Source: JAHRAW01 sp965212085
Lineage (GTDB): Bacteria > Pseudomonadota > Gammaproteobacteria > Arenicellales > Poriferihabitantaceae
DNA length: 64,000 nucleotides
Assembly: GCA_965212085.1 (NCBI GenBank)
Contig: OZ243042.1
Span: 1-64,000, forward strand
Reading direction: 5' to 3'
Below are positions 8,147-15,659 of this stretch, one piece after another; the first letter of the stretch is position 1; each line of letters begins with the position of its first letter. The position numbers were made by a program, and so were the translations under genes. The notes beneath the pieces were generated by a model. That model saw only the letters and a program-made list of their open reading frames with translations, had not been told where the DNA came from and ran no database searches.

Positions 8147-9308
8147 AAATTTCCCGCCCGATTAACATCCGGCGGATTTCCGAAGTGCCGGCGCCGATTT
8201 CGTAAAGTTTGGCATCGCGCAGCAGGCGGCCGGCGGGAAAGTCGTTGGTGTAGCCGTTGCCGCCGAGTATCTGGATGGCGTCCAGCGCCATGGCGGTGGC
8301 TTTTTCGGCGCTATACAGGATTGCGCCGGCGGCGTCTTTGCGCGTGTCGCGATGGTTTTCATCGGCGGCGGCGGCGTCGGCGCCAGCCTGATCGCACGCT
8401 CGCCCCACCGCATAAACGTAGGCGCAACACGCGTTCAAGGTGGTGTACATATCCGCGACCTTGCCTTGAATCAACTGGAACTCGCCGATGGCCTTGCCGA
8501 ATTGCTCGCGCTCGTGGAGGTAGGGAATCACGGTATCCATACACGCGTCCATGATGCCCAGCGGGCCGCCGGCGAGCACCGCGCGTTCGTAATCCAAACC
8601 GCTCATCAGCACTTCAACGCCGTGGTTGACCTCGCCGAGGATGTTTTCTTCGGGGACTTCAACGTCTTTGAAAATCAACTCCGAAGTGTTGGAGCCGCGC
8701 ATGCCAAGTTTGTCGAGTTTAGGCCCGCGAGCGACGCCGAACGCGCTTTCCACCACGAACGCGGTAATCCCCCGCGGCCCCGCCTGCGGGTCGGTTTTGG
8801 CGTAAATCACCATAACATCCGCGTCCGGCCCGTTGGTAATCCACATCTTGCTGCCGTTCAGCACATAACCGCCGCCGGTTTTGCGCGCGCGCAGGCGCAT
8901 GCTGACCACGTCGGAGCCGGAGCCGCTCTCGGACATCGCCAGCGCGCCGATGCATTCGCCGCGCACCAGCGCCGGCAGGTATTTGCGTTTGAGCGCGTCG
9001 CTGCCGTTGCGGCGGATCTGGTTGACGCACAAGTTGGAATGGGCGCCGTAGCTCAGGCCCACCGACGCCGAAGCCCGGCTGATTTCCTGCATGGCGATGA
9101 TATGGGCGAGATACCCCATATCCGAGCCGCCGTATTCCTCGGGCACGGTAATCCCCAGTACCCCCAACTCCCCAAGTTTCGGCCACAACTGGTTGGGAAA
9201 CTCGTTGCTCCGGTCAACTTCCGCAGCAAGCGGCGCGATCTCGCCCTCCGCAAAGGCTTTCACCGCCTCCCGAAGCAGTTCAATGGTCTCATCAAAAGCA
9301 AAATTCAT
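8130..9308 (-). CDS. ivd: Isovaleryl-CoA dehydrogenase
   Basis: FAD enzyme that oxidises isovaleryl-CoA to 3-methylcrotonyl-CoA, feeding the carboxylase encoded downstream. The 392-residue protein shows the acyl-CoA dehydrogenase N-domain, MSESGSGSDVVSM and MWITNGPDADV (FAD contacts), the segment GLDYERAVLAGGPLG, whose Glu position is characteristic of isovaleryl- rather than straight-chain enzymes, and a C-terminal GGNGYTNDFPAGRLLRDAK. About 12 extra residues (AGADAAAADENHR) are inserted after ACDQ, encoded by a GCC/GCG-rich simple repeat. I prefer the ATG at 9308; the frame also allows a TTG eight codons upstream. It opens a two-gene unit with the thiolase. Confidence 0.92.
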   Translation of the reverse strand: MNFAFDETIELLREAVKAFAEGEIAPLAAEVDRSNEFPNQLWPKLGELGVLGITVPEEYGGSDMGYLAHIIAMQEISRASASVGLSYGAHSNLCVNQIRRNGSDALKRKYLPALVRGECIGALAMSESGSGSDVVSMRLRARKTGGGYVLNGSKMWITNGPDADVMVIYAKTDPQAGPRGITAFVVESAFGVARGPKLDKLGMRGSNTSELIFKDVEVPEENILGEVNHGVEVLMSGLDYERAVLAGGPLGIMDACMDTVIPYLHEREQFGKAIGEFQLIQGKVADMYTTLNACCAYVYAVGRACDQAGADAAAADENHRDTRKDAAGAILYSAEKATAMALDAIQILGGNGYTNDFPAGRLLRDAKLYEIGAGTSEIRRMLIGREIFNETS

Positions 9309-9350
9309 GGCATAGCCCGCGCTGGCTGACAAGCGTTACTTTACTTTCCG

Positions 9351-9366
9351 TTTACGTATACGTCAA
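9351..9366. promoter_or_regulatory. Palindrome upstream of ivd, candidate operator
   Basis: TTTACGTATACGTCAA is a 16-bp inverted repeat with one mismatched pair; its core ACGTATACGT is perfect. It lies about 43 bases before the ivd ATG, where a promoter should be. From memory, ACGT-containing palindromes of this look are typical of the LiuR regulators of leucine/isovalerate genes in proteobacteria, but no LiuR-type (MerR) gene is in the window. The nearest regulator is the GntR/FCD gene next door. Confidence 0.45.
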
Positions 9367-9397
9367 CCTGAAACGAGCAGACACCACCCCTGCCCGC

Positions 9398-10138
9398 TCA
9401 ATAACTCCCCAACAAATCCTTCTTCGCCTGATTCAGATGCGTGGTCATGGCCCGCGCCGCGCCTTCCATGTCGCGGCGCACGATGAGGCGCAGGAGGTCG
9501 GTGTGTTGCTGGTTGTACTGGGCGATTTTTTCCGGGGAGAGGATGTTGTTTTTGCGCTCGTTCCACTGGCTGTGGGCACGGATGTCGTTGATGCGCTGGT
9601 ACATCCAAATCAGCAGCGGGTTTTGCGAGCAATGCGCCAGCATCAGGTGAAAGGCTTCGTCGGCGGCGGAAAACGCGTTGGGGTCGGCACCGCTCGCCAC
9701 CACGTGGGCGAGGGCGCCTTCGAGTTTTTTCAGGTCGCGGTTGTTGGCGTTGGTTACCACCAACTTGACCACGTGGGGTTCAATGGCGAGGCGGGTTTCG
9801 ATCAAGTCCAGGGGGCTGGTTTCCTCGGCGATGTCTTCCTGGGCGAACTGGTTGTTGTAGGTGACGAAGGCGCCGCTGCCGTACTTGCGCCGCACCAGGT
9901 TGGCCTGCGCCAACTGCACCAGGGCGGCGCGCACGGTTCCGCGGGCGGCGGAAAACTGCTCGGCGAGGTCGCGTTCCGAGGGCAGGCGTTCGTTGAAATG
10001 ATAATCGCCGTTGACGATGGCTTCGCGGATGCGGTTGAAAACCCCGGAGGAACCGCGCAGGGCCGGCAACGGCGGGCGGGCGGCGGGGGGATGGGTGGGT
10101 TTGTCCATGAGCGTTCCGGGGATCGGGTGTTGGTTCAT
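9398..10138 (-). CDS. GntR family transcriptional regulator with FCD ligand domain
   Basis: A 246-residue DNA-binding regulator. Residues about 30-95 are the GntR winged helix (VFNRIREAIVNGDY, LPSERDLAEQF, ARGTVRAALVQLAQANLV). Residues about 110-235 are an all-helical FCD domain with DEAFHLMLAHCSQNPLL and a C-terminal HTDLLRLIVRRDMEGA, which carry the Asp and His residues that usually bind a metal and a carboxylate effector. The ATG at 10138 is followed by a second in-frame ATG eleven codons later, so the true start is uncertain. It is divergent from the methylamine cluster and lies upstream of ivd on the same strand, so it could control either. FCD members usually repress catabolic genes in response to an acid intermediate. 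Confidence 0.88.
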   Translation of the reverse strand: MNQHPIPGTLMDKPTHPPAARPPLPALRGSSGVFNRIREAIVNGDYHFNERLPSERDLAEQFSAARGTVRAALVQLAQANLVRRKYGSGAFVTYNNQFAQEDIAEETSPLDLIETRLAIEPHVVKLVVTNANNRDLKKLEGALAHVVASGADPNAFSAADEAFHLMLAHCSQNPLLIWMYQRINDIRAHSQWNERKNNILSPEKIAQYNQQHTDLLRLIVRRDMEGAARAMTTHLNQAKKDLLGSY

Positions 10139-10268
10139 GTATGGTCTAGCAAGGCATTATATTCCCAGGCAATGAACTATTGCAAACCACCGGCCAATGG
10201 TGCTTAAATAGCAATACAGCGACGGTTTCGCCACAACCTGCGGGCATCGCACGGCAATACCAATATCG

Positions 10269-10291
10269 TACCAAAGCCCCGATGTTTGGTA
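10269..10291. promoter_or_regulatory. Inverted repeat in the divergent gntR / glutamine-synthetase-family promoter region
   Basis: TACCAAA and TTTGGTA, perfect 7-base arms separated by 9 bases, lie about 56 bases upstream of the ligase start and 130 bases upstream of the regulator start. The spacing and position suit an operator for the divergent GntR protein, but this is inference. I see no convincing -35/-10 pair in the rest of the 208-base gap. Confidence 0.4.
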
Positions 10292-10346
10292 AGGTCCCGA
10301 ATGTCCGGGCGCGAACCCCGAATCACTTACACCGGAGGATTACCCG

Positions 10347-11906
10347 ATGGCCAAGAAAAAAACCGCCAAAAAACGCGTTGCGCGCAAAATTACCGCTACC
10401 GCCACCGCAAAGCGCAGCACCGCGCGCGCGCAAACTTCCACCGACCTTGAGCGTCACGTCAACGCACCGGGGCGCAAGCAGATGGTCAAACAGGTCCGGG
10501 GAAAAATCAACCAACTGGGCATCACTTACATCTACTTTCAGTTCGTCTCGGTAACCGGCCGCATCGTCGGCAAGGGCATCCCCGCTGATCACTGGGAGCG
10601 CGTCTCCGAAAAAGGCTTCCAACTGGTGTACGGCTCCACCGCCAACCTCTTCATTGACCGCCACGGCGACTACATCGGCTACGGCCCGGAAGCCTCGGAA
10701 CTGGTGGGCATCGCCGACCCGGAAACCTTCGTGCAACTGCCCTGGGACAAGCGCATCGCGCGGGTGTTCTGCACCTGCTTTCGCAACCGTGAAGAGCGCG
10801 TCAACCCCGGCGGCCATTTAACTTCGGACTGCCGGGGCAACCTGCGCATCATCCACGACGAGTTCATTGCAAAACACAAACTGCACATGCGCATCGGCAC
10901 CGAGCCGGAAATGATGTGGCTGAAACTGGACGAGAACCGCGAGTTGCAGGGCGGCGTGACCAAGCCCAACTGCTATCACATTGACCAGTTTGAAGAGCTG
11001 CGCCCGGCGTTTATGCGGGTCATTGAATACGGGCAGGCCATGGGCCTCGACATGATCCAGGGCGACCACGAGGACGCGCCGGGGCAGTTGGAATTGAACT
11101 GGATGTTCGACGTGCCCATGCAAAACTCCGACCGCCTGACTACCTACCGGCAAATCTGCGCCCAGGTTGCCAGAGAAAAGGGGCTGCACGCGTGCTTTAT
11201 GTCGAAGCCGTTTATGAACGTCTCGGCCTCCGGCTGCCACCACAACGTGTCGTTGTGGAGCGGCGGCGCGAACAAGGTCAACAAACTCCACCAAAGCCCC
11301 CTGCCCGGCATGGACGGCGTGTTCGCCTACCACGAAGGCGGCACCAACCACTTCATGCCGGACCCGAAAATCAACAAGGTCAAGCCGGGGCCGGTGGGCC
11401 TCAAGTCCATCGGCGGCGTCATCGCACACCTGAAGGCGCTGACCTCCATCGGCTCGTCCACGGTCAACTCCTACCGAAGATTGTGGGACACCGGCTTCTG
11501 GGCGCCGGTATTCGCCGACTGGGGTTTTCAGAACCGCACCTGCGCGCTGCGCGTCTCGGCGCCGGGGCGTTTTGAATACCGCTCGGTGGATTCCATGGTC
11601 AACCCCTACCTGATGGCCGGCGCCCTGCTCAAGGCCTTCGACGACGGCATCGACCGCAACCTCGACCCCGGCGAACCGGAAGAGCGCAACATCTACGAAG
11701 CCATGGAAGCCGGCAAACAGGTTACGAAACTGCCCATGACCCTCGGAGACGCGCTGGTGGAACTGGAGCAGGACAAGGTCATTCGCTCGGCCATGCCCGG
11801 CGAGATGTACAAGGTTTATCACCACTACAAAAACGACGAGTGGGAGAAGTTCAACCACACGGTCACCAACTGGGATCTGGAGCAGTATTTGGACTGCCTG
11901 CCTTGA
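10347..11906 (+). CDS. gmaS: Glutamine-synthetase-family ligase, probable gamma-glutamylmethylamide synthetase
   Basis: ATP-dependent ligase that in this gene context should join glutamate and methylamine, the first step of the N-methylglutamate pathway. After a Lys/Ala/Thr-rich basic tail (residues 1-35) comes a GS beta-grasp domain, then the GS catalytic domain: GTEPEMMW near 183 and GDHEDAPGQLE near 239 (metal Glu residues), GCHHNVSLW near 296 (ATP/metal), and NRTCALRVSAPGRFEYR near 395-411. At 519 residues it is longer than a usual GMAS (about 440), mostly because of the tail. The start is firm: GGAGGA lies 8 bases before ATG. It is the first gene of the cluster. A GlnT-type glutamine synthetase associated with glx-like genes is the main alternative. 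Confidence 0.8.
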   Translation: MAKKKTAKKRVARKITATATAKRSTARAQTSTDLERHVNAPGRKQMVKQVRGKINQLGITYIYFQFVSVTGRIVGKGIPADHWERVSEKGFQLVYGSTANLFIDRHGDYIGYGPEASELVGIADPETFVQLPWDKRIARVFCTCFRNREERVNPGGHLTSDCRGNLRIIHDEFIAKHKLHMRIGTEPEMMWLKLDENRELQGGVTKPNCYHIDQFEELRPAFMRVIEYGQAMGLDMIQGDHEDAPGQLELNWMFDVPMQNSDRLTTYRQICAQVAREKGLHACFMSKPFMNVSASGCHHNVSLWSGGANKVNKLHQSPLPGMDGVFAYHEGGTNHFMPDPKINKVKPGPVGLKSIGGVIAHLKALTSIGSSTVNSYRRLWDTGFWAPVFADWGFQNRTCALRVSAPGRFEYRSVDSMVNPYLMAGALLKAFDDGIDRNLDPGEPEERNIYEAMEAGKQVTKLPMTLGDALVELEQDKVIRSAMPGEMYKVYHHYKNDEWEKFNHTVTNWDLEQYLDCLP

Positions 11907-11923
11907 GCGCGGAGAACTTAGTA

Positions 11924-12499
11924 ATGATAAAAATGATATTCAAGGTGCTGCTTATTGTTCCTCTAGCTACGACTATCGCTTGGTCAAGAAGTGATATAGA
12001 TGTTGTAAAGAGTGGCGTTTTAGAGATCAGTAAAACCCTTACGGTTGGTCAAGCGCTGGACAATTGGAGAGGTTGTGAAAACTCGACATGGGAATCATTC
12101 ACGGCCAGCAATGGCGTAAGAGTTGTAGAGTTTGTATGCCATCGCAAACTTGCAGAACATATGCAAAAATTCCAAAAATTGATATCTGAAATAAATATTA
12201 AGGACGTCGTAAACGAACAGACGTTAGCTAATGGATTTCTGGATATAGTCGCAAGCATATATATAATTCAATTTACCGTAAACGTAGATGATACTTTTCA
12301 AGTGGATAACTTACAGAAACGAACTGTTTGGGCTGACGGAACAATCTACGAACGACCCATCCAAAGGCCGGAAGTTTTTTTAAAGGGAATTTACCAAAAT
12401 AAACCATCATTTAACCTAAGCGCCTTAAATGCCGATACGCTCCATAGATACATTCGCCAGCTTGTGCGTTTCAAATCACAATCCAAACCGGAGGATTAA
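11924..12499 (+). CDS. Predicted secreted protein of unknown function (AT-rich insert)
   Basis: A 191-residue protein starting with MIKMIFKVLLIVPLATT, a short basic and hydrophobic Sec-type signal peptide. The mature part is unremarkable alpha/beta-looking sequence with two Cys residues (GCENSTW and EFVCHRK) that could form a disulfide in the periplasm. No family recognised. GGAG sits 9 bases before the ATG. The gene begins 17 bases after the ligase stop and runs with the cluster, yet its sequence is visibly AT-rich with unlike codon use, so it looks acquired. The next small gene starts six bases after its stop, so the two are probably a pair. Confidence 0.75.
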   Translation: MIKMIFKVLLIVPLATTIAWSRSDIDVVKSGVLEISKTLTVGQALDNWRGCENSTWESFTASNGVRVVEFVCHRKLAEHMQKFQKLISEINIKDVVNEQTLANGFLDIVASIYIIQFTVNVDDTFQVDNLQKRTVWADGTIYERPIQRPEVFLKGIYQNKPSFNLSALNADTLHRYIRQLVRFKSQSKPED

Positions 12500-12505
12500 G
12501 TTAAA

Positions 12506-12832
12506 ATGCCAAAAGGAAAAACAGTAAGACCACAAAAGTGGGGGGAAATTTTGAATCTATACGACGACGATGAGAATTCCGCCATCTGGGGTCGTTACGA
12601 TGATGATGAGCATAGATGCCTGGGTGTCAGGTGGAATGGTAATGGCTCTGAAGTTGGATATCCTAATCAAGGCAATAATCCTTTGTGGTATGCTGAGCCA
12701 TACTTTGTTACTAAAAATATCCTACTGGAACTCTTTTACACCGTTAACAACGATCCAAGTAAGGGGAATTTAGAAAACATATTGAAAGCGTTAAAAGAAT
12801 GCTCTCAGCGACCTATCGCAAGAAATAATTAG
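12506..12832 (+). CDS. Small acidic protein of unknown function (AT-rich insert)
   Basis: A 108-residue, cytosolic-looking acidic protein with a DDDE-rich beginning (LYDDDENSAIWGRYDDDEHR) and several Trp/Tyr residues. No family recognised. It starts just after the stop of the secreted protein, with GGAGG about 14 bases before the ATG, and shares its AT-rich composition. Small acidic proteins paired with a secreted or toxic partner are often inhibitors, but nothing in the sequence proves this. Confidence 0.7.
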   Translation: MPKGKTVRPQKWGEILNLYDDDENSAIWGRYDDDEHRCLGVRWNGNGSEVGYPNQGNNPLWYAEPYFVTKNILLELFYTVNNDPSKGNLENILKALKECSQRPIARNN

Positions 12833-12866
12833 ATTCCTCTAACTTAAATCAAAAAGGAGACGAGTT

Positions 12867-13832
12867 ATGTGCGGCATCGCCGGATTGATTCATCGCGGCA
12901 AGACCTCGGATATTGGCGCGGAAATGACCGCCATGTTGCAGTCCCTCAGGCATCGCGGCCCGGACTCCACGGGCTTTGCGTTATATGGTGGCGGCGGTGG
13001 TGGTGCCAACGGCGGCGGCAAGGCCAAAGAAAATCACTACGTGATGCGCTTCAAGGTCGCCGAGCAGGAAGACATGAGCAAGGGCTTTGAGATTCACGAC
13101 CAGGTCATCGAGCGGCGGGAAGTCGTTGACCGGCGGCTGGAAAAACTCGGCGCGAAACTGATCGCCAAAGACCAGGCCACCGAATACGCCCACCGCTACA
13201 CCTTCGCCTACGACGGCGACATGCGCAGCCTCGCCGACCAGGTGGAAGCCGCCCCCCACGCCGAGATTTTATCCATTGGCCGCGCCCTGGAACTCATCAA
13301 GGACATGGGAGACGCCAACACCGTATCCGAGCAATACCAACTGTCCGGCTTCACCGGCACCCACGGCATCGGCCACACGCGCATGGCAACCGAATCCGAC
13401 GTTGACATCCGCTCGGCGCATCCCTACTGGGCGTACCCGTTCAACGACGTGGCGGTGGTGCACAACGGCCAACTGACCAACTACTGGACCTTCCGCCGGG
13501 AAATGGAACGCCACGGCCACCGTTTCATATCCAACTGCGACTCCGAACTGATCGCGGTGTACATCGCCGAGCGCATTGAGCGCGGCGATGATCTGGAAGC
13601 GGCCATGTGGCGCTCGGTGGAAGAACTCGACGGCGTGTTCACCTACCTGGTTGCCACCTCCGATCAACTGGGCATGGCCAAAGACGTGATGGCGGCCAAG
13701 CCCATGGTGTTGTATGAAAGCGACGACTTCATCGGCCTGGCCTCCGAGGAAGTGGCCATCCGCAGCATCTTCCCCGATGAAATCGAAACCTGGGATCCTT
13801 ACGAAGGCGAGGTAAAAGTATGGCGGGCCTAG
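12867..13832 (+). CDS. mgsA: N-methylglutamate synthase subunit A, class II glutamine amidotransferase
   Basis: N-terminal nucleophile amidotransferase related to the amidotransferase part of glutamate synthase; in the MgsABC complex it handles the gamma-glutamyl amide and supplies the amine. MCGIAGLIHRG places the catalytic Cys at residue 2, RHRGPDSTGFALY follows near residue 32, and TGTHGIGHTRMATESD and VVHNGQLTNY complete the substrate pocket. After LYG comes a run of glycines (GGGGGGANGGGK), an in-frame GGC/GGT repeat not expected in the family. AAGGAGA precedes the ATG. It overlaps mgsB by 13 bases. GlxB of the glx glutamate-synthase-like set is the closest alternative name. Confidence 0.87.
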   Translation: MCGIAGLIHRGKTSDIGAEMTAMLQSLRHRGPDSTGFALYGGGGGGANGGGKAKENHYVMRFKVAEQEDMSKGFEIHDQVIERREVVDRRLEKLGAKLIAKDQATEYAHRYTFAYDGDMRSLADQVEAAPHAEILSIGRALELIKDMGDANTVSEQYQLSGFTGTHGIGHTRMATESDVDIRSAHPYWAYPFNDVAVVHNGQLTNYWTFRREMERHGHRFISNCDSELIAVYIAERIERGDDLEAAMWRSVEELDGVFTYLVATSDQLGMAKDVMAAKPMVLYESDDFIGLASEEVAIRSIFPDEIETWDPYEGEVKVWRA

Positions 13833-14689
13833 ATCATAAAACCGAATCCAAAACCCATTCCAAAACAAGGGCCCACGACATGGGGCTGCACGACGAGCAG
13901 CTGACCGGCCGCGTCCAGCAGGTTTTTTTCAACGCCGCCGAAGAAGAGAACTTCACCTATCCGTGGTCGTTTGAAGTGGATTTTGACAACCAGGCCGGGT
14001 TTGATGCGATGGATATGGACGCCAGCGCGATCAACCTCAAAATCCGCCAACTCATGCAAGACGGTGTCGGCACCATCACCGTGAAAAACCCCCGCGCCCG
14101 CCACGGCGTTGGCGTCGGCATACTCAACCGCCTCAACCTCAACTTCGCCGGCAGCCTCGGCTACTTCGGCTGCGGCCTCGCCGACGGCCCCAACATCCAC
14201 ATCAGCGGCCGAGTCGGCTGGTCGTGCGCGGAAAACATGATGGCCGGCAAAGTGATCGTTGATAAAAACGCCGGCTCAACCTTCGGCGCGGCGATACGCG
14301 GCGGCGACCTGGTGTGCCGCGGCGACGTCGGCTCGCGCACCGGCATAGATCAAAAAGGCGGCACCATCCTGGTCGGCGGCAGAACCGGCGCCTTCTCCGG
14401 CTTCATGATGCAACGCGGCCGCATGGTAATCTGCGGCAACGCCGGCAAAAACCTCGGCGATTCCATGTACGACGGTTGCATCTACGTAGGCGGCGAAGTG
14501 GCGAGCCTCGGCGTGGACTGCGTACCCGCCGAAATGACCGAAACCGAACTCAAATGGCTGACCGATAAACTGGCAATGTACGACCTCGCACCGGCTTGCG
14601 GGGTGGAGAATATGAAGAAGTTCACTTCGGGGAAGCAGTTGTGGAATTATGATAATTTGGAACCGGCTGAGAAGAAGTTGGTTCTTTGA
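13820..14689 (+). CDS. mgsB: N-methylglutamate synthase subunit B, GXGXG-domain protein
   Basis: Corresponds to the C-terminal beta-helix (GXGXG) domain of glutamate synthase, a structural part of the MgsABC complex. The repeats are visible: GVGVGILNRLNLNFAGSLG, AGSTFGAAIRGGDLVCRGDV, GGTILVGGRTGAFSG and GRMVICGNAGKNLGDS. The first 20 residues (HKTESKTHSKTRAHD) are a basic simple-sequence tail, so translation may really begin at the Met at base 13880 (MGLHDEQL). The overlap with mgsA favours coupling at the upstream ATG. Product length after the tail fits MgsB/GlxC. Confidence 0.85.
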   Translation: MAGLDHKTESKTHSKTRAHDMGLHDEQLTGRVQQVFFNAAEEENFTYPWSFEVDFDNQAGFDAMDMDASAINLKIRQLMQDGVGTITVKNPRARHGVGVGILNRLNLNFAGSLGYFGCGLADGPNIHISGRVGWSCAENMMAGKVIVDKNAGSTFGAAIRGGDLVCRGDVGSRTGIDQKGGTILVGGRTGAFSGFMMQRGRMVICGNAGKNLGDSMYDGCIYVGGEVASLGVDCVPAEMTETELKWLTDKLAMYDLAPACGVENMKKFTSGKQLWNYDNLEPAEKKLVL

Positions 14690-14697
14690 GTAGAAAA

Positions 14698-15360
14698 ATG
14701 AAAAATTTCGAAGTTAAAAAATCTGATGTTGAACGTGCTTTTGTTCGTTTTGATCGGGGCGAACGATACACCAGCCCAAGAACAGGTAAGCCCGTGTATC
14801 ACAAACCAAAATATTTGTATGTCATCAATAAAAAAAATAAACACAACTACCCAGCTAAACAAATTTGGGGACTGGCAAGTGCCCACGCAGAGTACTCACA
14901 TGTTTACGAAAAATGGTTCAATGAACTTGGCTATGTAGTGGTCGAGATCCGCGATGCAAGCACTTCGGAATTTATTGCTAACAACTTCCAGGAAAAGGTT
15001 AAGAAGTCACAAAAATCTTTGTCATCCGCGCGCCGAGAACGACTTAAAAAAACGCCAAAGAAACCAACGGAGAAACTCGTGCCGACTCGAGTTTTTAATC
15101 GCAACCCCGATGTTGTTGCGGAAGTTTTATTGCGCTCGAAAAATAAATGCGAGTGCTGCGGAGAAGATGCGCCGTTTAAAAGGGAAAGCGACAATCAACC
15201 CTACCTTGAAGTTCATCACCTAAAACAATTAGCCAACGGCGGCGATGACACGGTCGCGAACGCCGTTGCGCTTTGCCCAAATTGCCATCGTGAGCAGCAT
15301 TATGGGGAACTAGAAGAAAAACCCCGCCTACCCGTTCGCAAAAAAACCGCGAGGAAATAA
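14698..15360 (+). CDS. HNH endonuclease (AT-rich insert)
   Basis: A 220-residue nuclease. The C-terminal third is a complete HNH module: a CECCG zinc knuckle, LEVHHLKQLANGGDD with the catalytic His pair, NAVALCPNCHREQHYG with Asn, the second Cys pair and the final His. The N-terminal part (YLYVINKKNKHNYPAKQIWGLA) resembles the head domains of McrA-like, modification-sensing HNH proteins, which would make this a restriction-type defence enzyme; that is inference. I prefer the ATG at 14698, nine bases after the mgsB stop, over an upstream TTG. The AT-rich composition and position inside the mgs gene set mark it as an insertion. Confidence 0.85.
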   Translation: MKNFEVKKSDVERAFVRFDRGERYTSPRTGKPVYHKPKYLYVINKKNKHNYPAKQIWGLASAHAEYSHVYEKWFNELGYVVVEIRDASTSEFIANNFQEKVKKSQKSLSSARRERLKKTPKKPTEKLVPTRVFNRNPDVVAEVLLRSKNKCECCGEDAPFKRESDNQPYLEVHHLKQLANGGDDTVANAVALCPNCHREQHYGELEEKPRLPVRKKTARK

Positions 15361-15362
15361 CC

Positions 15363-15626
15363 ATGGCACAGTTTAGACAAACCCAGTTCAAGCAAGAACT
15401 AGAGTTAATGCTGGCAGAGGCCAAAGCAAACGGCCAGCGACGCCTGCGTGTTGTTTCGCGCAATCTGCATGATCGCATTGTCAAAACAAACGACCATCGT
15501 ATGCCAACAGCTTGCGCTGCCATGTGGAATCTTTGGCGCCAACAAGGCAGCAGCAACGACCGCGTTATTCGTACAACACCCAGCGGAAAATCCTCTACCA
15601 TAGAAATTGAATTCGACACCATTTAA
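15363..15626 (+). CDS. Small basic companion of the HNH nuclease
   Basis: An 87-residue protein whose ATG lies two bases after the HNH stop codon (TAACCATGG), so the two are translated as a pair. It is basic and probably helical in the first half (QFKQELELMLAEAKANGQ), with a short beta-like end (RTTPSGKSSTIEIEFD). I do not recognise a named family. Its size, charge and coupling suggest a DNA-binding partner, specificity factor or antitoxin of the nuclease. None of these can be chosen from the sequence. Confidence 0.75.
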   Translation: MAQFRQTQFKQELELMLAEAKANGQRRLRVVSRNLHDRIVKTNDHRMPTACAAMWNLWRQQGSSNDRVIRTTPSGKSSTIEIEFDTI

Positions 15627-15659
15627 CTTTCAATTCCGATCAACGAACGGCAAATCAAA

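Noticed and set aside
13820..13832. Frameshift or fusion of mgsA and mgsB
   Set aside because: The 13-base overlap is a normal coupled arrangement, and both proteins are full length.
14698..15360. HNH gene as homing endonuclease of an intron or intein
   Set aside because: It lies between genes, not inside one. mgsB and mgsC are both intact, with no split coding sequence.
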